Part shown: in pieces, positions 35,812-41,840 of the stretch | Numbering within the stretch: the first letter of the stretch is position 1 | How the letters are laid out: the number at the start of each line of letters is the position of its first letter | NCBI GenBank assembly: GCA_012034805.1 | Contig: JAAUOP010000029.1 | Coordinates: 1-41,840 of the forward strand | Direction of reading: 5' to 3' | Length of the DNA stretch: 41,840 nucleotides | Origin: Synechococcales cyanobacterium CRU_2_2 | GTDB lineage: Bacteria; Cyanobacteriota; Cyanobacteriia; PCC-9006; JAAUQQ01 | Translations under genes and position numbers: made by a program | The notes under the pieces: generated by a model | Database searches by the model: none | What the model was told of the DNA's origin: nothing | The model's input: only the letters and a program-made list of their open reading frames with translations

Positions 35812-36840
35812 TCAGATCAACTGCCAATTCTGCTGGCGGAAGCTCTTGAGCTGGTGGAGACGCTGACGAAAGTAGGTGCTATCAAGCTGGCTGTAGCTAT
35901 GAACCTGGGCCGCCCTGAGCCGAATGCCCCAGCCCCAAATATGCGCCACCTGCACGAGGTCTGACAGCGCCAACAGCTCCCAGTCCTCTAAAGGACTCAC
36001 CGACTCATAGCCTTCCAAAAATGCCCGCCGCATCGCATAGCTCATACCAGTTCTGAGGGAGGTTTGGAAAAACTTGGCAATATCAAACGATCGCCAACCA
36101 TAGCCACATTGGTCAAAGTCAAACAGCGTCAAATTACCGTCCGGTGTAAAATGCACATTGCCGCTGTGGGGGTCGCCCCAGCAGACCACCCAGTAAGGCT
36201 CATCCTGGGAAAGGGACGAGAGGGAGGCAAAAAGTTGCGATCGCAACCCATTCAAATAATCCTGCTCCTCTGGCTGATGTCCAAAAAACGGCAGAATTTC
36301 CTCCAGGGAGCGATCGAGCAGATACTCGACCGTCAAAGGTTGCCGAAAGCAAGTGGGCCGGAACTGGGGCGTTGCCTGGTGAATGCGCGCCAGAGTCTGG
36401 CCGAGCCCCTGGGCTTGGTCGATGCTCAAATCGCACAGCGGAATTTCGCCCGGTGCATGCAAAAACAAAGCCGCGTAGCGCCTGCCCTCGGGGGCACTAA
36501 TTTCAATGGAGAGCTGTCCGCCCCGCGTGATCAGCGGATAGGCCACCGGCAGATCATTTTGCCGCAAGCAATCTAGGAACGACAGCTCAAACTCAATCTC
36601 GGACTGAGTGCGCCAGTGGGCATGGGAAACCCGCAAGATGTAGTGGCAATTTCGAGTTTCCACTAAGTAAACATCACTCAGGCCTCGATTCCACAGGCGA
36701 CACGCCAAAATCGGTGCGAGCGAATAGCGAGACAGCACGCGCTGAACCAGGGCCTCACAAGACAAAGTTGAATACTCGACCGGAAACATCTCACCCGTGA
36801 GGGCCGCGCTTCTCGGACTTAGCAGGGTTTGAGGAACCAT
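35812..36840 (-). CDS. Aminoglycoside-phosphotransferase-like kinase
   Basis: A 342-residue protein of the APH/choline-kinase/stress-kinase superfamily. The catalytic loop is VVCWGDPHSGNVHFTPDGNL followed by LFDFDQCGYGWRSFDIAKFF, giving the catalytic Asp, the Asn and the metal-binding Asp of the DFD motif. The ATP lobe shows LSDVYLVETRNCHYILRVS. The usual HGD triplet reads WGD. The substrate could be a small molecule or protein; nothing around it decides. The first residues before about residue 18 look weakly conserved, so a later start (MFPVEYS) is possible. Confidence 0.85.
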   Translation of the reverse strand: MVPQTLLSPRSAALTGEMFPVEYSTLSCEALVQRVLSRYSLAPILACRLWNRGLSDVYLVETRNCHYILRVSHAHWRTQSEIEFELSFLDCLRQNDLPVAYPLITRGGQLSIEISAPEGRRYAALFLHAPGEIPLCDLSIDQAQGLGQTLARIHQATPQFRPTCFRQPLTVEYLLDRSLEEILPFFGHQPEEQDYLNGLRSQLFASLSSLSQDEPYWVVCWGDPHSGNVHFTPDGNLTLFDFDQCGYGWRSFDIAKFFQTSLRTGMSYAMRRAFLEGYESVSPLEDWELLALSDLVQVAHIWGWGIRLRAAQVHSYSQLDSTYFRQRLHQLKSFRQQNWQLI

Positions 36841-37076
36841 TCAGCCGCTGGGATGAGGAATTACCGAACAGGAACGAGCAGATGCTGGGGATTTGTGGTT
36901 AGGCTACACTTTTTAGTGTTTATCCTTCTAAAGTTCCCAGACTGCTGCACGGGGGACTGTAATCGCAGATACCAAACCCTAGAAAATATGCACCGATCTG
37001 GAGAGTTGTGGGCTGATCTGTCCACGTTCATTCACCCAAACCAGCTTCTCATTGAGCTGGATGCCCAAGTCAACTC

Positions 37077-38471
37077 CTAGATCGGCAGGCTCCAGCCTTT
37101 GAGCGGCTGAGCCTGTTCATCCGGCGTGAGCCCCTTGCCCTGTGCCAAGACCCCAAAGCCCCCAAGACCGAGGGGATTCATTAGCTGATGCAAAACTTCA
37201 CGGCGGGCGATGGCAGTTTGAATGGCGGTGATGTCGGTGGCGTCCGTGGCTAGAGCGGTGAGGCGATCGCCCAAGCCCAGCGCCATCAGCATCAATGCCT
37301 GCTGGGTAAAGCCGAGTTTCTGGAGTCCCAGTGCCCCGCCCCATTGCTCTAGGGCGGTGAAGTTGACATGGGCGGTGAGGTCTTGCTGACCGATATGGAT
37401 GTAGGGATTGTTGTGGTGGCTGTGCTGAAAATAGGCCTGCAGTGTGCCCTGGTGGCGGCTGGGTTGGTAGTAGCGATCGGCGCTATAACCATAGTCGATG
37501 GTGAGGCAATAGCCCCGCTGGAGTTTTTGGCTGACGGTGGTGAGCCAGTCCTGGGCAGCCAAGTTGACTTCGGTGCGGTAGCCATCAGGGTAGTGGGTCA
37601 GATCCAGGCCAAGGGTGTCGAAGTAGGTTTGGATGGCCGGTGTGGAGAGGGGAGCAAGCACTTCTTGGAGCCGGTTTTCGGGTTCAGATTCAGGTTTAGA
37701 TTCAGATTGAGCACCGATCTCGCCAGCTTCCTCGCTCGCTTCAGGTCGAACTTGTACATACACCTCCAGTAGCTTCCCGCAGCGCACTTCAACGAGGTGA
37801 ACCGGCAGGGCATCGACGAGTTCATTGGAAAAAAAGCAGCCTTCGATCCCTGGCGGCAGATCGTCCCAGCCAAGCCACTGGGGCTGCTGGGCCAAGTTGA
37901 GGGTTTGGAAGTGCTGGCACTGATAGTGCCTGAGGCGGGGGGAGGTTTCGATGATGCTGTAGCAAGTTGCGGCGCAGCAGTCGGGAAAGGATTGGGCGAG
38001 CGATCGCAACACATCCGCCGCCAAAATCCCCTGGCCTGCCCCCATTTCTACGATCGAAAACGGCTCTGGACAGCCGAGAATCTGCCACATTTGGGCAAAC
38101 TGCACCGCCAACAACTCGCCAAAGTCGGCGCAAAGGTGCACCGAGGTCACAAAGTCACCCTGGGGGCCGAGTCCGTTGTGCGAGCTGTAGTAGCCGCCTT
38201 CGGGGTGGTAGAGCACCCAAGCCATGTATTCGGCAAAGGTGATTTTGCCCTGGTGCTGAATGTGCCGAAGGAGCTGCGGGAGGAAGCGATCGCGATCGCC
38301 CCCCTCCAATCTCGATAGATTAGACTTCGATGGGTTAGAACCCGATGGATTAGACTTCGATGGGTTAGAACTTGACGAATCAGGCGTCAATCGATCAGAT
38401 CTTGACCGACTCAAACTGGAGAAATCGAAACGAAAGGCGTTGGAACTGAACACATTGAAATGGGGCAACAA
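37077..38471 (-). CDS. MidA/NDUFAF7-type SAM-dependent methyltransferase
   Basis: A 464-residue protein of the MidA (DUF185) family. The N-terminal part (HIQHQGKITFAEYMAWVLYH, PEGGYYSS) leads to the SAM site FSIVEMGAGQGILAADVLRS, then FFSNELVDALPVHLVEV and LTIDYGYSADRYYQ. The mitochondrial member NDUFAF7 symmetrically dimethylates an arginine of complex I subunit NDUFS2. In cyanobacteria a similar role on the NDH-1 complex is inferred. About 45 residues at the start (Ser/Asn/Pro-rich, repeated SNPSKS) are encoded by 15-bp tandem repeats and are probably disordered. The acidic QSESKPESEPE insert near the middle is also low complexity. Confidence 0.85.
   Translation of the reverse strand: MLPHFNVFSSNAFRFDFSSLSRSRSDRLTPDSSSSNPSKSNPSGSNPSKSNLSRLEGGDRDRFLPQLLRHIQHQGKITFAEYMAWVLYHPEGGYYSSHNGLGPQGDFVTSVHLCADFGELLAVQFAQMWQILGCPEPFSIVEMGAGQGILAADVLRSLAQSFPDCCAATCYSIIETSPRLRHYQCQHFQTLNLAQQPQWLGWDDLPPGIEGCFFSNELVDALPVHLVEVRCGKLLEVYVQVRPEASEEAGEIGAQSESKPESEPENRLQEVLAPLSTPAIQTYFDTLGLDLTHYPDGYRTEVNLAAQDWLTTVSQKLQRGYCLTIDYGYSADRYYQPSRHQGTLQAYFQHSHHNNPYIHIGQQDLTAHVNFTALEQWGGALGLQKLGFTQQALMLMALGLGDRLTALATDATDITAIQTAIARREVLHQLMNPLGLGGFGVLAQGKGLTPDEQAQPLKGWSLPI
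38318..38407. repeat. 15-bp tandem repeat in the N-terminal coding region of the MidA gene
   Basis: Six 15-bp units run from GATTAGACTTCGATG (38318) to 38407. Alternating units are identical, so a 30-bp higher-order period is visible. They encode the Ser/Asn/Pro-rich segment in frame. Confidence 0.8.
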
Positions 38472-38604
38472 AGAGATGTTTTGATAGTACTTCCCAAAGC
38501 AAAACAGAGCAAACCCTCCCGGTTTGCTTGGCTTTTGAAACCATGATTTCTGAGACCATGCCTCCAGCGCCGTTTACACGTTGGGCTCCACTACCACCTA
38601 GGCT

Positions 38605-38707
38605 ATAGCCGTCCGGATTGATCCGTTCTCGGTATACGGAGACTGAAGCCCTCATCATATGGGGCAAGGCTTTCGGGAACCGTTCAAAAATCAAGTTGGA
38701 CGGCTAT
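38605..38707. repeat. About 103-bp segment bounded by inverted repeats
   Basis: ATAGCCGTCC (38605-38614) and GGACGGCTAT (38698-38707) are a perfect 10-bp inverted repeat bordering the truncated 3' end of the transposase remnant. It may be a second, unrelated MITE or the terminal repeat of the insertion sequence. No target duplication is clear. Confidence 0.5.
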
Positions 38708-39562
38708 GCCAGGGGTTCAAGTTCTAGGCGACTATGGATTGAACAATTGTCTAAAATCACGCAAGCCCCTTTCCATAGTTGAGGAATGACTCGCTGAGCC
38801 ATAAAGGCTTCAAAGGAGAGTGCATCGGTAGAGCCGAGTAAATTAACTTGTCCTAAGACCTGCTCGAATCCTAGGGCCGCAACCATAGAGACATTCTGGC
38901 CTCGTCGATTGGGCTTGCTCCCCCTCGCTCTTTTCCCTTTCTCAGAACGGGCTGTCAATCTCACCATGGCTAAATTCATAACCGCTTCGTCAATGAAGAC
39001 TAAATTCTTGGCCGCTAGGTCAGCGACCGAAGCCCAAAACCCAACTCTGGCTTGTTGGACTCGCTCGCTTGCCTTGAGACTCAGATAAAGCGTTTTTTTG
39101 ACGGTGATATTGAGCTTCTGCCGCAGCATCCGATCAGTGGTTGAGACGCTAATCAAAACCTGGGTTCGCTCATGAAGGAGATGACGTAGCTCTTCGAGAG
39201 TGGCATCATTCGTTTCATCCACGAGCTGTCGAAGAACCTCAAGCTGTGGGCCATTGAGTTTGGTTGAGGTCTGCTGAGTGCGAACTTTAGGGGCCAGACT
39301 TCCAGTTTCACGAGCTTGTTTCAGTAGCTTTTAAACGAAACTTGTCGCAACCCCGAACTGCTGAGCTAACTTGCGCTGCGAGATGCCGCCTTTAGGGAGC
39401 ACATCATCCGATGACCAGAAGAAAACGAAGCTCGGAAAACCGTTGCCACTGCAGGACGAGAAATTAAGGCTGATTCTTCTTCTCTGAGCGGATGATGTGC
39501 TCCCCGCCTTTATAATAAGCTTCAACTATTTTCTGTCTAAGATCGAGAGAGTAAGCTTCCAT
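38704..39562 (-). pseudogene. IS630-type transposase, broken
   Basis: Starting at ATG 39562 the product reads MEAYSLDLRQKIVEAYYKGG (skipping the MITE), then ISQRKLAQQFGVATSFV, a stop, KLLKQARETGSLAP and on into the DDE domain: LVFIDEA and CVILDNCSIH. Three lesions are visible. A MITE (39395-39504) splits the N-terminal helix-turn-helix. An in-frame TAA at about 39330-39332 replaces what is usually a Gln codon (CAA to TAA). The last part, with the third acidic residue and the usual YSPxxNPIE block, is missing. The element is dead. The TTTAAA context means the TAA is not a homopolymer artefact like those in ols. Confidence 0.88.
39395..39504. mobile_element. 110-bp MITE, copy B, inserted in the transposase
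   Basis: Same length and ends as copy A (11721-11830), with about three substitutions, one inside the left terminal repeat. It interrupts the transposase after Tyr-Tyr-Lys-Gly. The flanks CGCCTTTA are duplicated (39387-39394 and 39505-39512), an 8-bp target duplication. Removing the element and one flank restores the transposase frame exactly. Confidence 0.92.
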
Positions 39563-39740
39563 TGATAGCTCCCGTTTAGTCAGCAGTAGAACAATACTGT
39601 CTGTACCTTACCAGGACAATAATAGCTGTATTAAGTTCTCCTGATTGGCTTAAGATTGCTTGCGATGCTGGTGACGGGAACCCAGATGACGGGGCTCTTT
39701 CGTCCGCGTCGCCCCTCCCCCAGCAACTAGCCATGAACGA

Positions 39741-39777
39741 TGAACCACAGGTGTGCGGTTTGCAGACCTGTGGTTCA
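39741..39777. terminator. Strong 12-bp hairpin downstream of the PEP-CTERM gene
   Basis: TGAACCACAGGT (39741-39752) and ACCTGTGGTTCA (39766-39777) are perfect inverted repeats with a 13-nt loop, 65 bp past the stop of the minus-strand PEP-CTERM gene. There is no T run on either side, so if it terminates transcription it does so as a non-canonical structure. It could equally be a short repeat element. Confidence 0.5.
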
Positions 39778-39841
39778 AAGCATTCTCAGATATCAAGCTC
39801 AAGACTCGATCCTAAGACTTCACTCTTGCTCCGGGCTCAAT

Positions 39842-40636
39842 CTACGCCTCCTCACCTTTCTTGCGCAGCTTCAGCAAACCAGCAGTCACGCCAGCGAGCG
39901 CCATCATCATGCCGGGCTCGGGCACAGCCTGGGTGCTCAAACCGCGAATGGCGATCACGGTGTCGTTAAAGTCGCGGTCAGAGTTTTGGTTGTTGAACGG
40001 ACGATTGTTCATATCAACACCGGTCGCGCCGAGCTGGCCGTAGAGATCTTCAAAACCCAGAATCAGCCAGTTATCCTTTCCGTCATTGTAGTTGTAGCCG
40101 ACTACATGCTGCAAACCATCCGCGTTCTTGTTCAGAGTTGTGCTGTATTCATATTGGGCCGTGCCGGTGCTGCGGGTTTTGTTTTTGAGGAACAGCTCAA
40201 TGGCAGAACCGATCTGAGCCACGGGCTCCAGCTCATTGGGCATATATCTAACCCCTTGACCCAAGGTCAGCACACCGTCGGCTTCAGAAAACACGCTCTC
40301 GGTTGAAGAGATGTCACCGAAAACCAGGTTTCTGAGGTCGCTGCCGTTCACACCGAGAGACAGAGCATTGCGAGACTTGGCACCTTCGTTGACAAAGAAG
40401 ATATCCAATGCTTTTTGTTTGCCATGGCCTTTGTAGACCAACTTGGTCAAGTCTACTTGATTGTCGGCAGCATTATCCAGAAAAGCTCGCTCGTTTTGAA
40501 CGTAGTTAGCATTGAAGGTTTCGAGCAGGCTTTTATCCAGATCCACGCGAGTCTGGGCGGAGGCACCAGTGGCACCCAGAGCACCAGCAGTCACGACTGC
40601 AACACCTAGAATACGAGCAAAAAGTTGAGTTTTCAT
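39842..40636 (-). CDS. Secreted DUF4114/PEP-CTERM protein
   Basis: A 264-residue exported protein. The N-terminus is a signal peptide (ILGVAVVTAGALGATGASAQ). The centre carries a DUF4114-type region: LILGFEDL followed by SDRDFNDTVIAI. The C-terminus is a PEP-CTERM sorting signal: VPEP, a hydrophobic helix (GMMMALAGVTAGLLKL) and the basic RKK tail. Such proteins are processed by exosortase and delivered to the outside or to an exopolysaccharide matrix. The function of this one is unknown. ATG 40636 has the signal peptide at the right distance. Confidence 0.88.
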   Translation of the reverse strand: MKTQLFARILGVAVVTAGALGATGASAQTRVDLDKSLLETFNANYVQNERAFLDNAADNQVDLTKLVYKGHGKQKALDIFFVNEGAKSRNALSLGVNGSDLRNLVFGDISSTESVFSEADGVLTLGQGVRYMPNELEPVAQIGSAIELFLKNKTRSTGTAQYEYSTTLNKNADGLQHVVGYNYNDGKDNWLILGFEDLYGQLGATGVDMNNRPFNNQNSDRDFNDTVIAIRGLSTQAVPEPGMMMALAGVTAGLLKLRKKGEEA

Positions 40637-41246
40637 GGGAACTAATGCGGAGAAGAGGGTTAAGAGGTTTGACTGGAAGTTTGAGATTTGAAGGAGATAG
40701 ACACGGGCTTTTGGGCGGCGGCGATCGCTTCAAAGTCTCATCCGTCAACACTTGCAATTCTCGAAAAAATCGACTCAATTAACCTCAGCAAAGTCACGGA
40801 TCAAACGCCAGACACCTTTGCTCATATCTACTTCAAACTATTGCTTAAATTAAGTCGAAAAGTTTATCAAACCAATAGAATCTAGCGACCTAAAAAAGCA
40901 TTATCAAGGAACGATAAATAATCAAAAAATCGTTAATCAACGAATATCATTTCCACATCATTTTCGACTGGAAACACTCGTAAACGGTCTTGCACTGAAG
41001 AACATTAAACAGGGCCTGCGATTTCGTTGATGAAAGGATGCGGATCCGTGATTTTTCTCGATGTAGGGAGATCCGTACTTCAACGGCATGCATTGAAAGT
41101 TAAATAATCATTGAAAATAGAGTTTGGTTTATTTCTATGGCTGATTTGAGTCTAGGCCGCTTGCGCCAGATTCATTTTGCCGCAAATAGCTCGTTTGTCT
41201 GCAACCGACGACTAAACCTCCACGACTGAAACCCTACGACTGAACC
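40637..41246. other. 610-bp gene-free stretch before htpG
   Basis: AT-rich DNA with no credible ORF. It must contain the promoters for the PEP-CTERM gene and for htpG. Near htpG the pair TTGAAA (about 41111) and TCTATG (about 41134) with a 17-bp spacer is a possible sigma-70-type promoter. A 65-residue plus-strand ORF at 40688 is regarded as chance. Confidence 0.4.
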
Positions 41247-41840
41247 ATGACTGTACTCGAACAAGGCAACATCACTTTTAATACCGAGAACATCTTCCCG
41301 ATCATCAAGAAGTCGCTGTACTCGGATCACGAGGTCTTTTCAGAGAGTTAGTCTCCAACGCGGTGGATGCGATCCAAAAGCGCAAGATGGTGTCCTACGC
41401 GGGGGAGATTGGCGGGGATAGTGAGGAGCCGACGATCGCGATCGCCCTCGACAAGGAAGCCAAAACCCTCACCATCACTGATAACGGCATCGGCATGACC
41501 CTGGATGAGGTCAAAAAATATATCAACCAGGTGGCATTTTCCAGCGCCGAAGAATTTATTGAAAAGTATAAGGGCGGCGCAGATCAGCCGATCATTGGGC
41601 ACTTTGGCCTGGGTTTCTATTCCGCCTTTATGGTGTCGAGCCAGGTAGAAATCGACACGCTCTCTTGGCGCGAGGACTCGGAGGCGGTGCATTGGCAATG
41701 TGATGGGTCACCTTCATTTGAGCTGTCTTCGTCGGATTGGGATCAAAAGGGCACCCGGATTACGCTCCACATCAGCGATGACGAGGCAGAATTTTGGAGG
41801 AGGCCCGGATTAAGCAGCTGGTCAACACCTACTGCGACTT
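41247..41840 (+). CDS. htpG: Chaperone protein HtpG (Hsp90), partial and frame-broken
   Basis: The N-terminal ATPase domain of bacterial Hsp90, running off the window edge. It starts MTVLEQGNITFNTENIFPII, then LYSDHEVF. The frame then hits TAG at 41349. Adding one T to the T4 run at 41337-41340 continues it as RELVSNAVDAIQKRKMVSY, TITDNGIGMTLDEVKKYINQ and FGLGFYSAFMVSSQVEI, the hallmark ATP-site motifs. A second break occurs at the T4 run 41792-41795, where one more T gives EFLEEARIKQLVNTYC. The family is highly conserved and usually single-copy, so two breaks both in T4 runs look like under-called homopolymers, not mutation. Confidence 0.9.

Noticed and set aside
36829..37080. Plus-strand ORF of 83 residues between the phosphotransferase and MidA genes
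   Set aside because: No family resemblance, Cys/Arg-rich start and no ribosome site. The last 30 residues look slightly more protein-like, but not enough to support a gene.
1..41840. CRISPR arrays, tRNA or rRNA genes
   Set aside because: No regularly spaced repeats with unique spacers, no tRNA-like T-loop/anticodon arrangement and no rRNA sequence were seen on reading. The tandem arrays found are contiguous, without spacers.

Overview
The window is chromosomal DNA of a cyanobacterium. The octamer GCGATCGC (HIP1) recurs in coding and non-coding DNA throughout, and several genes belong to families that are almost confined to cyanobacteria and plastids: two Tab2-type proteins, an aldehyde-deformylating oxygenase (ADO), a type I olefin synthase (Ols), DUF29, Uma2, and a MidA-type methyltransferase. 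I cannot name the species from sequence alone.

Layout. 1-7.2 kb: a chemotaxis/phototaxis signalling operon (end of an upstream gene, a Cache-HAMP-GAF methyl-accepting protein, a CheA-CheY hybrid kinase, a small CheW-like protein), with the same short palindrome in each gap. 7.1-9.4 kb: a DUF1361 membrane protein and an adenosine-deaminase-like enzyme. 9.4-12.6 kb: an accessory patch with an intact TnpB element, a broken gene of unknown function, a 110-bp MITE and an AT-rich methyltransferase. 12.6-25.8 kb: a minus-strand hydrocarbon/lipid region, in transcription order ADO, FAAL, ACP, KS-AT-KR-ACP-sulfotransferase-thioesterase, a cyclopropane-fatty-acid-synthase-like methyltransferase, and an unrecognised membrane-anchored protein. 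26.1-29.5 kb: ribosomal protein S1 homologue plus Tab2, a secreted CAP protein, and a second Tab2 paralogue. 29.6-38.5 kb: mostly housekeeping or conserved genes (Uma2, Na+/H+ antiporter with TrkA-N, MltA, a TIR/deoxyribosyltransferase-like protein, DUF29, a small membrane protein, a phosphotransferase, MidA). 38.6-41.8 kb: a decayed IS630-type transposase carrying a second MITE copy, a DUF4114/PEP-CTERM secreted protein, and the start of htpG.

The most interesting point is the co-location of ADO (alkane pathway) with Ols (terminal-alkene pathway). As far as I know, surveys of cyanobacterial genomes found these two hydrocarbon routes to be mutually exclusive. Here they lie side by side on one strand, with a lipid-type methyltransferase downstream.

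Caution on frames. Ols is split by three frame breaks, htpG by two and the unknown gene at 10.8-11.6 kb by one. Five of the six fall at runs of four or five T (or A) where one extra base restores a conserved reading frame. That pattern points to systematic homopolymer under-calling, so Ols is probably one continuous FAAL-ACP-KS-AT-KR-ACP-ST-TE protein of roughly 3,060 residues.
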